Shown one piece after another: positions 42,284 through 52,000 of a stretch of DNA of 64,000 nucleotides (positions within the stretch are counted from its first letter, which is position 1; each line of letters opens with the position of its first letter). The position numbers and the translations under genes were made by a program. Source of the stretch: Dehalobacterium formicoaceticum (lineage in GTDB: Bacteria > Bacillota > Dehalobacteriia > Dehalobacteriales > Dehalobacteriaceae). Under the pieces are notes generated by a model. The model worked only from the letters and a program-made list of their open reading frames with translations. It ran no database searches and was not told the DNA's origin. The stretch lies in NCBI RefSeq assembly GCF_002224645.1, contig NZ_CP022121.1, positions 1,680,501 to 1,744,500 on the forward strand, written 5' to 3'.

Positions 42284-42315
42284 TCTTTGAAAAGCAAATT
42301 TTATGATAATAAGTA

Positions 42316-42365
42316 AAAGACCGGCCATACCAAGCAACAACGCTTGAAAATGGCCGGTCTTTTTT
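42316..42365. terminator. Bidirectional terminator between the M20 and small membrane genes
   Basis: AAGACCGGCCAT pairs with ATGGCCGGTCTT; A and T tracts on both sides serve both converging genes. Confidence 0.88.
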
Positions 42366-42366
42366 A

Positions 42367-42546
42367 TTATTTCTCTTCTTTTTCTGGGGTCATGTCCTGA
42401 TCCTCTAAGATCTCCGCTTCCGTCTCATGTCTCCTTTGAGCCAGATTAGGCTTTAAAGATGGTTTTTTACGCCAACCGATCATCAGACTAAAAACGATGA
42501 TCCCGGCGAGGGCGAACAACAGGATGGTGGTATAACTGATTTCCAA
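42367..42546 (-). CDS. Small single-pass membrane protein, unknown function
   Basis: 59-aa protein: hydrophobic residues 5-24 (TILLFALAGIIVFSLMIGW) then a highly charged tail ending in DMTPEKEEK. The TTG start at 42546 is preferred because AGAGGTG lies six bases upstream; a GTG three codons earlier overlaps that site. Not recognised. It is divergent from mraZ and ends against a shared terminator. Confidence 0.55.
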   Translation of the reverse strand: MEISYTTILLFALAGIIVFSLMIGWRKKPSLKPNLAQRRHETEAEILEDQDMTPEKEEK

Positions 42547-42653
42547 AAATTTCACCTCTTTTTGGTTCGTTGCACTTATTTTTCCTGGAGTTTAAAAAAC
42601 TATTAGCTAAATGCAAAAAAACAATATTTTTTTTGCTTTAAAAGAAGGGAAAT

Positions 42654-42699
42654 GTGGGGTGGATAGAGAATAAGGTGGAGTGAAGTGGGTAATTGTGGT
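42654..42699 (+). promoter_or_regulatory. Candidate MraZ operator (GTGG direct repeats)
   Basis: GTGG occurs at 42675, 42685 and 42695, exactly 10 bp apart, with another at 42654, two helical turns upstream. MraZ binds direct TGGG-like repeats with 10-bp spacing before mraZ in other bacteria. The last repeat ends about 30 nt before the mraZ start. Confidence 0.7.
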
Positions 42700-42728
42700 G
42701 AAGAGTTAATCGAAACGAGGCCGGGAAC

Positions 42729-43166
42729 ATGTTCATGGGAGAATTCCAACATACGATTGATCCTAAAGGACGGTTATTTATTCCAGTCAAGTTTCGTGAA
42801 GACTTGGGTGAAACCTTCGTGGTTACCAAAGGACTGGATAACTGTCTTTTTGTCTATTCCCATAATGAATGGCAGCGTCTGGAAGCAAAATTAAAGGCCT
42901 TGCCCTTTACCAAAGCGGATGCCAGAGCATTCACCAGGCTTTTCTTTTCCGGCGCCATGGAATGTGGACTGGATAAACAGGGAAGAATATTACTCCCCGC
43001 TAATTTACGAGAATATGCCAAGTTGGATAAGGATGCAGTCATCATCGGTGTTTCCGCCCGGGTTGAAATCTGGAGCAAAGAACGTTGGGATCAGTACAAC
43101 GAACAGGTGGGTGCGGAATATGAAAACCTGGCTGAAAAGTTAGTAGATTTTGATTTGGATCTATAG
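42729..43166 (+). CDS. mraZ: Transcriptional regulator MraZ
   Basis: 145-aa DNA-binding protein with two AbrB-like swapped-hairpin domains: [22 protein letters not shown] and [20 protein letters not shown], each with the DxKGR/DKQGR motif. It represses its own dcw operon by binding the repeats upstream. GAGG eight bases before the ATG. First gene of the cluster, 29 nt ahead of rsmH. Confidence 0.95.
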   Translation: MFMGEFQHTIDPKGRLFIPVKFREDLGETFVVTKGLDNCLFVYSHNEWQRLEAKLKALPFTKADARAFTRLFFSGAMECGLDKQGRILLPANLREYAKLDKDAVIIGVSARVEIWSKERWDQYNEQVGAEYENLAEKLVDFDLDL

Positions 43167-43195
43167 CGGGAAATATTATGACAGGTGGTTTGGTC

Positions 43196-44155
43196 GTGGA
43201 ATTTTATCATATCCCCGTTTTATTGGAAGAGTGTATGGAAGGACTCAAGCTTACGAGTTCCGGCATCTATGTTGATTGCACCATGGGAGGAGCAGGCCAT
43301 TCCCGGGAGATTTTGAAACGTACCTCCCCGGAAGGCAGGTTAATAGCTGTTGATCAGGATGAAACAGCAGTACTGGCCGGCCGGGAGCGTTTGAAGGAAT
43401 ACGGAGATCGGGTTACTGTTGTTCATGATAACTTTGGCAATATTAAAAACATTTTGAGAAAATTGCAGATTGACGCTGTGGATGGATTTCTCTTTGATGT
43501 GGGGGTATCCTCTTATCAGTTGGACAACCCGGAACGGGGTTTTTCCTATATGGAGGATGCACCTTTGGACATGAGAATGGACAAGGAGCATCAAAGATTA
43601 ACCGCAGAGGAGCTCGTTAATTCCGCCAGTGTGGAGGAGCTCTCCCGCATTATTTTTACCTATGGAGAAGAAAGATGGGCGAAAAGAATCGCTCAATTTA
43701 TCGGGGAATTTCGGCAGACCAATAGAATAACCTCGACCGGTGAATTGGTCGCCATCATTAAGAAAGCGATTCCGGCAGGTGCCCGAAAAGAAGGTCCCCA
43801 CCCCGCCAAAAGGACCTTTCAGGCACTGCGGATTGCCATAAATAACGAATTGGAAATCTTAGAATCGGTAGTAGCAGATGCTACCATTTTTTTGAGACCT
43901 GGGGGAAGGATCTGTGTCATCACATTCCATTCCCTGGAAGATAGGATCATCAAGAAAGAGTTTCAAAAGCTTACCGGGGCGTGTACCTGTCCCCCCGGTA
44001 TGCCTATGTGTGTTTGTGGTCACGAAAGGCTGCTGAAAATCATCACCAGAAAGCCGATCTTACCATCTGAAAAAGAAATTAATGAAAATCCCAGAGCCAG
44101 AAGTGCAAAATTAAGGATCGCAGAAAGGGTTCTAAATGATCGTAAGGAGGAATAA
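43196..44155 (+). CDS. rsmH: 16S rRNA (cytosine(1402)-N4)-methyltransferase
   Basis: 319-aa SAM-dependent enzyme that methylates C1402 of 16S rRNA in the ribosomal P site. Signatures: [31 protein letters not shown] (SAM site), [37 protein letters not shown] and [15 protein letters not shown], with a zinc-like [12 protein letters not shown] near the end. GTG at 43196 is chosen because AGGTGG is seven bases upstream and the protein then begins at the family's usual position; an ATG six codons earlier lacks a site. Confidence 0.93.
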   Translation: MEFYHIPVLLEECMEGLKLTSSGIYVDCTMGGAGHSREILKRTSPEGRLIAVDQDETAVLAGRERLKEYGDRVTVVHDNFGNIKNILRKLQIDAVDGFLFDVGVSSYQLDNPERGFSYMEDAPLDMRMDKEHQRLTAEELVNSASVEELSRIIFTYGEERWAKRIAQFIGEFRQTNRITSTGELVAIIKKAIPAGARKEGPHPAKRTFQALRIAINNELEILESVVADATIFLRPGGRICVITFHSLEDRIIKKEFQKLTGACTCPPGMPMCVCGHERLLKIITRKPILPSEKEINENPRARSAKLRIAERVLNDRKEE

Positions 44156-44158
44156 GTT

Positions 44159-44671
44159 TTGTTAGAGGCAAGGCAAATTTCCGAGGATTATATTTATGAG
44201 CAGGAGCCGGTAATCACCCGTAAGGTGATCAGACGCAAGGCCAAATCCCGGAAAGCCGGCGTCATGCTCGCAAAAATAATCGTTGTAGGAAGTGTACTTC
44301 TGGCTGTGGTGACCGGTTTAATGCTTACTGCGACCCATGCTCAAATCACTTATCGGAATAGTAACATTATCCAGATAAAAAATGAAATTTCCGACTTGCA
44401 AAATGCCAACGAAAGGTTAAAATTAGAAATAGCGCGCAAGAAATCTCTGGATCGCATTGAGAGTATCGCAACCAAGGAGTTGGGTATGATTCAGCCGGGC
44501 ATTAATGACATCAAGTATGTTGCCTTTGACAAGGCTGCAGAGGGTACGAAAGATGCTGCCGCGCCAAAAAAGGAGAGCAGGTCGGTTGTGGAATCCGCTT
44601 CAAATGCGAAAGTACATCCCATTGTCTTAACTATAAACAAAATGATTAATCAGTATGCCTATGATTTATAA
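44159..44671 (+). CDS. ftsL: Cell division protein FtsL-like
   Basis: 170-aa bitopic membrane protein. A basic cytoplasmic part (KVIRRKAKSRKAG) precedes a membrane helix at about 40-60 and a coiled coil with leucine-type heptads (IIQIKNEISDLQNANERLKLEIARKKSLDRI), then ATKELGMIQP, the usual FtsL/DivIC signature. It forms the septal complex with DivIC and FtsQ/DivIB. TTG start with AAGGAGG nine bases upstream, 3 nt after the rsmH stop. The C-terminal 50 residues are low complexity. Confidence 0.85.
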   Translation: MLEARQISEDYIYEQEPVITRKVIRRKAKSRKAGVMLAKIIVVGSVLLAVVTGLMLTATHAQITYRNSNIIQIKNEISDLQNANERLKLEIARKKSLDRIESIATKELGMIQPGINDIKYVAFDKAAEGTKDAAAPKKESRSVVESASNAKVHPIVLTINKMINQYAYDL

Positions 44672-44701
44672 AAAATTTACCCCTGAGGAGTGAGGGGCAC
44701 T

Positions 44702-46857
44702 GTGCAAACTACTACTATATTAATGAGACGAAGGATAGCATATCTCTTTTTTGGAGTAATCGCTGCCTTCTTTCTTTTGTCAGTCCGTTTAGCTTACCTG
44801 CAATTTGTGACAGGAGATGAGCTGCAATTAAAAGCAGAACAATTGCGCATGAGAGAAGTTCCCATCGCGGCGAAGCGTGGGACCATTTTTGATCGCAATA
44901 TGAATAAACTAGCCATCAGTGTTAGCGCAGATTCGATTTATGCTCTTCCGCCGGAGGTTAAAGCTTCGGGCAAGGCTGAAGCAACTGCCAAACAACTGGC
45001 GCCGATCTTGGAAATGGAAGAAGCAAAGCTTCTGGAAAAAATTACGGCTGCCCGTTCATTTGAATGGCTGAAAAGAAAAATAGATTTTGAAAAGGCGCAA
45101 AAAATCCGGGAATTAGATTTACCGGGCATTAAGATTGTGGAAGAATCACAAAGATTTTATCCCAAGGATAACCTGGCCGCTCATGTCTTGGGCTTTTCCG
45201 GTGTCGATAATCAAGGCCTGGAAGGAATCGAAATTGTCCGGGATCAGGATTTAAAAGGTGTGCCCGGCAATATCTTAGTTGAGTATGACGCCCGGGGGAG
45301 GGAACTGCCTCATGCGGTACATAAATATAACCCCCCGTGGATGGGAAAAGTCTTGTGCTGACCATTGATGAAACTATTCAATATTTTGCGGAACGGGAAT
45401 TGGATAAGGCCATGGCCGGACCATCCATGCCGAAAAGAGCAACGGTCATTGTGATGAAGCCAAAAACTGGGGAAATCTTAGCTCTGGCCAATCGCCCTGG
45501 ATATGATTCCAACAAATATGGGGAGTTTGCATCGGAAAACTGGCGTAATGCTGCTGTTTCCAACACTTATGAACCGGGCTCCACCTTCAAAATCATTACT
45601 GCTGCGGCAGCTTTGGAAGAAGGCGTGGTGAAACCGGAGGATCGTTTTTATGATCCCGGTTATTATTCCGTAGGAGGCCATCGCATCAAATGTTGGCGAT
45701 CCTATAATCCCCACGGCAGTCAGTCCTTCACAGAGGTAATGGAGAATTCCTGTAACCCCGGCTTTGTGGAAGTGGGCTTAAAGATGGAAGATAAGGAAAA
45801 AGGCATTTTTTATAAATATATCAATGCCTTTGGTTTTGGTGGAAAAACAGGGGTTGAGCTGCCCGGTGAGGCCAATGGGATTATGATTAAGGAAGAAAAC
45901 TTAAAGCCCATCAATATTGGAACGATTTCTATTGGTCAAGGGATTGCCGTGACACCCATACAGCTGATCACCGCCGTGTCGGCGGTGGCTAATGGCGGCG
46001 TTCTTATGGAGCCGCAAATTGTACGTCAGGTGGTGGACGGAGACAACAATGTCCTGCAGGATTTCCAACCTAAAGAAATTCGCCGGGTAATATCAGAGCA
46101 AACGGCGGAAACAGAAAGGGAAATCTTAGAGAGCGTTGTTTCTAAGGGAACAGGAAGAAACGCCTATATTCCCGGATACCGGGTGGGTGGAAAAACGGGT
46201 ACGGCCCAAAAAGCAGGTTCTGGCGGTTATCTGGCCGGGAAATACGTCGCTTCCTTTATTGGCATGGCTCCGGTCAATGATCCTGAAATTGTCTGCCTGG
46301 TCATTATGGATGAACCTCAAGGATATCCCAATCAAGGGGGTCAGATTGCAGCCCCTGTATTCAAAGCGGTTGTGGAGGATACCCTGAGATATTTGGGCGT
46401 GGTTTCCCAATATACCGTTGAGCAGGAGGAGAACAATAAGGCAGCAGGGCAAGAAAAGCAGGTTTCCGTGCCGGAAGTGATTAACCTAACACCGGAAGAA
46501 GCCGAGAAGGTTCTAAAAATCGAAGGCTTAAAGGCCAAGATCAAGGGTTCGGGAAAAGTTGTCACCAGCCAGACACCTGCCGGCATGGCCAAGGTTAAGG
46601 CCGGGAGTGAAGTCATCTTAAATCTAGGTGAAGGGGACTCCTCTCTCGTTCCGGGCGCGGTTACCGTACCGGATTTGACGGGGAAACGGGTCCGGGAGGT
46701 AGCAGAATTATTAGGTGCCATGGGGCTGAAACTGAATCCGGACGGCCATGGGCAAGTGGTGCGGCAAGAGCCCGTCCCGGGAACAAAAATTCAGACGGGT
46801 CAAGAGGTAAAGGTGTTTTTTGCGGAAGAAGAAACCCAGGAAACTCTGGGGCCGTGA
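44702..46857 (+). CDS. Class B penicillin-binding protein with two PASTA domains (FtsI/SpoVD type), frameshifted
   Basis: Septal or sporulation transpeptidase of 718 aa if one base is restored. The first frame holds the membrane anchor and dimerisation domain up to LPHAVHKYNPP; the second frame resumes VDGKSLVLTIDETIQYFAE. The join needs seven C instead of six at 45331-45336. Catalytic motifs are intact: STFK (PGSTFKIITAA), SCN (MENSCNPGF) and KTG (GGKTGTAQ). Two PASTA domains close the protein (VPEVINLTPEEAEKVLK..., VPDLTGKRVREVAELLG...), as in SpoVD. GTG at 44702 is used for the GAGGAG site. A base-calling error is the likeliest cause, as the gene should be essential or needed for sporulation. 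Confidence 0.88.
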
Positions 46858-46865
46858 TGGATCGA

Positions 46866-46898
46866 ATAGGAGTTGCCTTCTAAACAACTCCTATTTTG
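46866..46898 (+). terminator. Terminator-like hairpin between pbp and murE
   Basis: ATAGGAGTTG pairs with CAACTCCTAT over a 9-nt loop and is followed by TTTT. It would split the dcw cluster into separate transcripts or reduce read-through. Confidence 0.6.
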
Positions 46899-46998
46899 AA
46901 TTTACCCGACTCTTTATACTTCAGTAAGTATAGTTTTCTTTAAACGGATTTGATTAACGGGCAGGAATGAGGGAAAGATATGGATAGAGGTGAGAGAT

Positions 46999-48471
46999 AT
47001 GTTGCTTTCGGCAATCGCAGAGCATCTGAATGGAGAATTAAAGGGGAAGGGCAATCCGGAAATAACCGGTATTTGCTACGACTCTCGTAAGGTCCAACCG
47101 GGCAATTTATTTGTTTGTCTCGCCGGAGTAAAAAGTGATGGCCATGACTTTGCGGCTAAGGCTCAGGAGCAAGGGGCCGCAGCTTTTTTGGTGATGCGTT
47201 TCCTGGATGCTTTATCTGAAGATATGATCCAAATCAGGGTGCCCGATACCAGGGTAGCCTTAGCCAAGGTTTCATCATTGTGGTACGGCTTCCCCGACCA
47301 AAAGCTTCAGGTGATTGGGATTACCGGTACCAATGGCAAAACCACCACCACCCACCTGCTTAAAGGCATTCTGGAGCAGGAAGGAAAAAAGGTCGGTCTG
47401 GTCGGAACGATCCATAATATGATTGGCAAGGAAATGCTTCCCTCCACCCACACCACGCCTGAATCATGGGAATTGACGGGACTTCTGGATCAAATGGCTG
47501 CTCAAGAAACGGAAGTAGTGGTGATGGAGGTTTCCTCCCATGCCTTAAAACAACACCGGGTGGCAGGCTGTGAATTTGATGTAGGGGTGTTTACCAATCT
47601 CACCCAGGATCATTTGGATTACCATCCCAGCTTTGATGATTATTTAGCGAGTAAACTGATGCTCTTTCAAAATTTGCATCAAGGGAAAAAAGGTACCGCC
47701 AAATACGCCGTGATTAATGGAGATGATCCCAAGGCTGAGGATTTTAAACGCGCCGCCCAGGTTCCGGTATGGACTTACGGGATTCGGGAGCAGGCGGACG
47801 TACAGGCAGAAGATATTAAGATTTCCCCCCGGGGCAGTACTTTCAATTTGAAAGTCCGGCAAGGTGCTTTTCCCATCAAAATTTCCCTGGTGGGCACCTT
47901 CAATGTCTATAATGTTCTGGCCGCCATTACTGTTGCCCTGTTAGAAGGAGTTTCTCTCGGCCATATTACAGCATATCTGGAAGATGCACCACAGGTGGCC
48001 GGACGCTTTGAACTGGTGGATGAGGGACAGCAATTCCCTGTGATTGTGGATTACGCTCACACCCCGGATGGTCTGGAGAATATTCTGTCTACAGCAAAGG
48101 AAATCACCCAGGGCAGACTGATTACCGTTTTTGGCTGCGGCGGTGATCGGGATCGGGGGAAAAGACCGATCATGGGGGAAATCTCCGGGAAATATAGCGA
48201 CTTTTCCTTTGTCACCTCTGATAATCCCCGCACCGAAGATCCCATGGCTATTATGAAGGAGATTGAAACCGGGATTTCTGCCGTGACCTCCCGGTATAAA
48301 ATGATTGAGGATCGGGGGACAGCCATTAAAGAAGCGATTCAAATGGCAGAAGCAGGTGATTTGGTAATCATTGCCGGAAAGGGACATGAAGATTACCAAT
48401 TAGTACAAGGAAAAACCCTTCATTTTGACGACCGGGAAGTGGCCCGAGAGGTACTGCGACTAAAACGATAG
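46999..48471 (+). CDS. murE: UDP-MurNAc-tripeptide synthetase (meso-diaminopimelate adding)
   Basis: 490-aa Mur ligase adding the third stem-peptide residue. N-terminal domain with CYDSRKVQPGNLFVCLAG; ATP loop GITGTNGKTTTTHLLKG; TTPES; EVSSHALKQHRV; then C-terminal FGCGGDRDRGKRPIMG and SDNPRTEDP. The DNPR motif indicates meso-diaminopimelate rather than lysine. ATG at 46999 has GAGGTG six bases upstream; the GTG three codons earlier is part of that site. murF, its usual neighbour, is missing. Confidence 0.96.
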   Translation: MLLSAIAEHLNGELKGKGNPEITGICYDSRKVQPGNLFVCLAGVKSDGHDFAAKAQEQGAAAFLVMRFLDALSEDMIQIRVPDTRVALAKVSSLWYGFPDQKLQVIGITGTNGKTTTTHLLKGILEQEGKKVGLVGTIHNMIGKEMLPSTHTTPESWELTGLLDQMAAQETEVVVMEVSSHALKQHRVAGCEFDVGVFTNLTQDHLDYHPSFDDYLASKLMLFQNLHQGKKGTAKYAVINGDDPKAEDFKRAAQVPVWTYGIREQADVQAEDIKISPRGSTFNLKVRQGAFPIKISLVGTFNVYNVLAAITVALLEGVSLGHITAYLEDAPQVAGRFELVDEGQQFPVIVDYAHTPDGLENILSTAKEITQGRLITVFGCGGDRDRGKRPIMGEISGKYSDFSFVTSDNPRTEDPMAIMKEIETGISAVTSRYKMIEDRGTAIKEAIQMAEAGDLVIIAGKGHEDYQLVQGKTLHFDDREVAREVLRLKR

Positions 48472-48487
48472 CAAGGCGGTTTCTGTA

Positions 48488-49471
48488 ATGAAGATAGCAT
48501 TAATCTGTATTTTGACTTCTTTTATCATTGGGGCGGTGATCGGCCCCATCCTTATTCCCCTGCTCAGGACGCTGAAGTTTGGACAATTGGTCCGTAATGA
48601 CGGGCCCAAAAGACATTTTAAAAAGGTGGGCACTCCTACCATGGGCGGTATCATCTTTATCCTGGCCATGGTTGGCACCCTGCTCATCTGGAGCGATTTG
48701 AGTCCTGAGGTGCTTCTTTGCGGGGGTATGGTTCTGGGTTTTGGCCTGATCGGCTTGTTAGACGATTTTATCAAGGTGGCGTTAAAAAGACCTTTGGGAC
48801 TGCGCGCCCGGGAAAAGATTCTGGGGCAGCTTTTGTTGTCCGCTCTTCTCCTTTACACCGGGGTAGAGTTTTTTGGCAGGGGGACGGATTTGGTGGTGCC
48901 CTTGACCGGAACAAAGTGGGAACTGGGGTTTTGGTATTATGTGATTGGCGCCATTTTGGTGGTGGGCACGACCAATGCGGTCAATCTTACCGACGGATTG
49001 GATGGTTTGGCCGCAGGATGCAGCTTTTTCGTTTATTTAGGTTATTTGATCATCTGTCTTCTGGCGGTAAGCAGATCGCCTGTTTTAGGCATCAATTACC
49101 TGGAGTTATCCCTGTTTGCCGCGGCCATGTGCGGCGGCTGTCTCGCTTTTCTTATTTTTAATCGTTATCCGGCCAAGGTCTTTATGGGAGATACCGGGTC
49201 TCTGGCCTTGGGAGGGGGGATTGCCGCTTTGGCGATTCTTACCAAGACAGAATTGGTGCTGCCGGTTTTAGGCGGGATCTTTGTCATTGAAGCCTTATCG
49301 GTGATCCTTCAGGTCATCAGTTTCCGCCTGACAGGGAAGCGGATTTTCCGCATGAGTCCTTTGCACCATCATTTTGAATTGGTCGGCTGGCGGGAAACGA
49401 AGGTGGTTCGTGTTTTTTGGATGTTTACAATTTTATTTGTGCTGTTAGGTCTTTTTTTGGTAACGGTGTAA
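48488..49471 (+). CDS. mraY: Phospho-MurNAc-pentapeptide transferase
   Basis: 327-aa membrane enzyme making lipid I. About ten helices with family motifs: DGPKRHFKKVGTPTMGGIIFI, GLLDDFIKV, TNAVNLTDGLDGLAAG (catalytic aspartates), NRYPAKVFMGDTGSLALGG and SPLHHHFELVGW. Starts 16 nt after murE. Length is typical for Firmicutes. Confidence 0.96.
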   Translation: MKIALICILTSFIIGAVIGPILIPLLRTLKFGQLVRNDGPKRHFKKVGTPTMGGIIFILAMVGTLLIWSDLSPEVLLCGGMVLGFGLIGLLDDFIKVALKRPLGLRAREKILGQLLLSALLLYTGVEFFGRGTDLVVPLTGTKWELGFWYYVIGAILVVGTTNAVNLTDGLDGLAAGCSFFVYLGYLIICLLAVSRSPVLGINYLELSLFAAAMCGGCLAFLIFNRYPAKVFMGDTGSLALGGGIAALAILTKTELVLPVLGGIFVIEALSVILQVISFRLTGKRIFRMSPLHHHFELVGWRETKVVRVFWMFTILFVLLGLFLVTV

Positions 49472-49496
49472 GGTAAAATCAGTGGAGGTTTTCGTG

Positions 49497-50861
49497 ATGT
49501 GGGAGAAAAACGTAAACAATAAAAAAATTCTGGTGCTGGGCGGAGGGATCAGCGGTTGTGCTGTAGCCGGCTTTTTAAGTGACAAGGGTGCCCGGGTGAC
49601 GCTGACAGACAGCAAATCCCGGGATGATTTGGAGAATGCTTTGACCCAACTCTTAAATAAGCCGATGGAATACATCCTGGGAGCTGAACCGGAGATTAAA
49701 CCGGGGAGTTTTGATTATTCCGTGATCAGTCCGGGCATTCCCCTGGATACACCTTTGGTCAAGAAACTTAATCAGGCCGGGATCCCGGTAACCGGGGAAA
49801 TGGAACTGGCTTATCAGTACAGTAAATCCCCTTTTGTTGCCATCACCGGAACCAACGGTAAAACCACCACCACCTCCCTTTTGGGACAAATTTTTGCCGA
49901 TGCGGGGAGGCCTGTCTTTGTGGGGGGGAATATCGGTATCCCCATGGTTACCAAGGTAGAAAGCTTATCGGCGGAAACGATTCTGGTTGCGGAAGTTTCC
50001 AGCTTTCAGCTTGAAACCATTGAATCCTTTCGTCCCAAGGTAGCCGTGATCTTAAATATCACCCCGGATCATCTGGACCGCCATAAGACGATGGAAGAAT
50101 ACACCAAAGCCAAGAGCCGGATTTTTGAAAATCAAGAGGCCAATGACTGCACAGTGTTAAATTATGATGATCTCAGGGTACGGGAACTGGGGCAAAGCAC
50201 GCCGGGGCAAGTGTTGTTTTTCAGTCAGGAGACGGAATTAGCTCAGGGGATTTTTGTCAAAAATGGTATCATGACCATTAAAACCGGGGCAGATACGATG
50301 CATGTCATCGATATTGATCACATATATATAAAGGGCAAGCATAATTTGGAGAACGCCTTGGCGGCTGCAGGGGCAGCTTTTTGTCTGGGTGTTTCACCGG
50401 AGAGTATTGCCCATACCCTTAAAAATTTCCCTGGGGTTGCCCATCGGCTGGAGTTTGTCAAAGAATCAGCCGGTGTTACCTATATAAATGATTCCAAGGG
50501 TACCAATCCGGACTCCACCATTAAAGCCTTGGAAGCCTTTGATCAGCCAATTATTCTCATTGCCGGGGGGAAAAACAAAGGCAGCGATTTTACCAAATTA
50601 GCAGCCTTGATCAGGGAAAAAGCCCGGGCCTTAATCCTGGTGGGGGAAGCCGCCCCGGACATGGAGCAGGCGGTACGGGCGGAAGGATTTCATAACATCT
50701 ACCCGGTAAACAATTTTTTCGAGACTGTTTCCCTGGCTCAAAAAATGGCTCAGCCCGGGGACATTGTTTTGTTGTCTCCCGCCTGTGCCAGTTGGGATAT
50801 GTTTAAGAATTTTGAAGAGCGGGGCGATCTTTTTAAAAAATTGGTTCACGAATTGCCTTAG
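49497..50861 (+). CDS. murD: UDP-MurNAc-L-alanine:D-glutamate ligase
   Basis: 454-aa Mur ligase that adds D-glutamate. An N-terminal dinucleotide-like fold (ILVLGGGISGCAVAGFL), the ATP loop AITGTNGKTTTTSLLGQ, NITPDHLDRHKTMEEY, and C-terminal YINDSKGTNPDSTIKALEAF and LLSPACASWDMFKNFEERGD are present. ATG at 49497 is used: GGAGG lies eight bases upstream, whereas the GTG at 49482 overlaps that site. ftsW begins 11 nt after the stop. Confidence 0.96.
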   Translation: MWEKNVNNKKILVLGGGISGCAVAGFLSDKGARVTLTDSKSRDDLENALTQLLNKPMEYILGAEPEIKPGSFDYSVISPGIPLDTPLVKKLNQAGIPVTGEMELAYQYSKSPFVAITGTNGKTTTTSLLGQIFADAGRPVFVGGNIGIPMVTKVESLSAETILVAEVSSFQLETIESFRPKVAVILNITPDHLDRHKTMEEYTKAKSRIFENQEANDCTVLNYDDLRVRELGQSTPGQVLFFSQETELAQGIFVKNGIMTIKTGADTMHVIDIDHIYIKGKHNLENALAAAGAAFCLGVSPESIAHTLKNFPGVAHRLEFVKESAGVTYINDSKGTNPDSTIKALEAFDQPIILIAGGKNKGSDFTKLAALIREKARALILVGEAAPDMEQAVRAEGFHNIYPVNNFFETVSLAQKMAQPGDIVLLSPACASWDMFKNFEERGDLFKKLVHELP

Positions 50862-50872
50862 GAGGTAGGAAG

Positions 50873-52000
50873 ATGGCATTAAAGAAAAAATCTCCTGATT
50901 TTTTGATATTTCTCTCGGTGCTGCTCTTGTTGGGCATTGGCATTATTATGGTTTTTAGCTCCAGTCAGTATGTGGCCTATTATCAGACCTATGACCCGGG
51001 ATTAAAAACAGGGGATGCCTTTGTTTTTTTACGCCGACAGCTTTTTAATGCTTTATTAGGCATCATTGCCATGGTTTTTGTCATGAAAATTAATTATCAG
51101 AAGCTGAAGATATTCGCCAAACCTGGGATCATCATATCCTTTATTTTACTTGCTGTTATACTGATTAAGGGGGTTGGCATTGAAATAAATGGTGCGACCC
51201 GTTGGCTGGGGGTGGGCCCCTTTCAGATTCAGCCCTCAGAAATCTTTAAGCTCGCCCTGGTTTTGTTTCTGGCAAAATATTTAAGTGAAAGACAACATCT
51301 CATGAAATCCTTTAAAGAGGGATTATTACTTCCCCTGGCATTGATGGGAGGCGCCTGCCTTTTAATTATGAAGCAACCTGACTTGGGCACAGCCATGACG
51401 ATAGCAGGTACGACCATAGTGATGCTGTGGGCGGCAGGAGCCCGTAAAAGCCATTTGGCGATGCTGGTGGCAGCCGGACTGGTCTTAGTTGTGGCCGCCA
51501 TCGTTTTGGAGCCTTATCGGATGGCGCGGATCTTTGCCTTTTTAGATCCCTGGCAGGATCCCCAGGACACCGGTTTTCAAACAGTGCAATCCCTGCTTGC
51601 CATCGGTTCCGGGGGGTTAGCCGGAGTAGGCTTAGGCTATGGCAGAGCCAAAATGTTCTATCTGCCGGAACGGCATACGGACTTTATTTTTGCTGTGATT
51701 GCAGAGGAATTGGGCTTTATTGGCGGTACAGCAGTGATTCTCTTGTTTTTGCTGTTTGTCTGGCGCGGTTTAAAGGTCGCTGTTTCTTCTCCGGAATCTT
51801 TCGGCAGCCTGTTGGCAGTGGGGGTGACGTCAATGGTCGGAATTCAGGCGATTATTAACTTAGGGGTGGTTACAGGTTCTTTGCCGGTTACCGGCATTAC
51901 CCTGCCTTTTATCAGTTACGGAGGGTCCTCATTGCTCTTTTCATTGGCCGGGGTAGGATTATTGTTGAATGTGTCTAGATATGCAGGATCGGATCGGTGA
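50873..52000 (+). CDS. ftsW: Lipid II polymerase FtsW/SpoVE (SEDS family)
   Basis: 375-aa SEDS glycosyltransferase with ten transmembrane segments. Motifs: GIGIIMVFSSSQYVA, INGATRWLGVGPFQIQPSEIFKLALVLFLA, QPDLGTAM, GYGRAKMFYLPERHTDFIFAVIAEELGF and PFISYGGSSLL. It polymerises lipid II at the septum together with the class B PBP upstream. In spore formers the dcw copy may serve as SpoVE. AGGAGG precedes the ATG; its stop overlaps murG. Confidence 0.93.
   Translation: MALKKKSPDFLIFLSVLLLLGIGIIMVFSSSQYVAYYQTYDPGLKTGDAFVFLRRQLFNALLGIIAMVFVMKINYQKLKIFAKPGIIISFILLAVILIKGVGIEINGATRWLGVGPFQIQPSEIFKLALVLFLAKYLSERQHLMKSFKEGLLLPLALMGGACLLIMKQPDLGTAMTIAGTTIVMLWAAGARKSHLAMLVAAGLVLVVAAIVLEPYRMARIFAFLDPWQDPQDTGFQTVQSLLAIGSGGLAGVGLGYGRAKMFYLPERHTDFIFAVIAEELGFIGGTAVILLFLLFVWRGLKVAVSSPESFGSLLAVGVTSMVGIQAIINLGVVTGSLPVTGITLPFISYGGSSLLFSLAGVGLLLNVSRYAGSDR

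Noticed and set aside
45325-45345. Programmed -1 frameshift as the default reading of the PBP gene
   Set aside because: The heptamer fits, but a homopolymer miscall also explains it and a similar missing base occurs in the MFS gene; kept only as an alternative.
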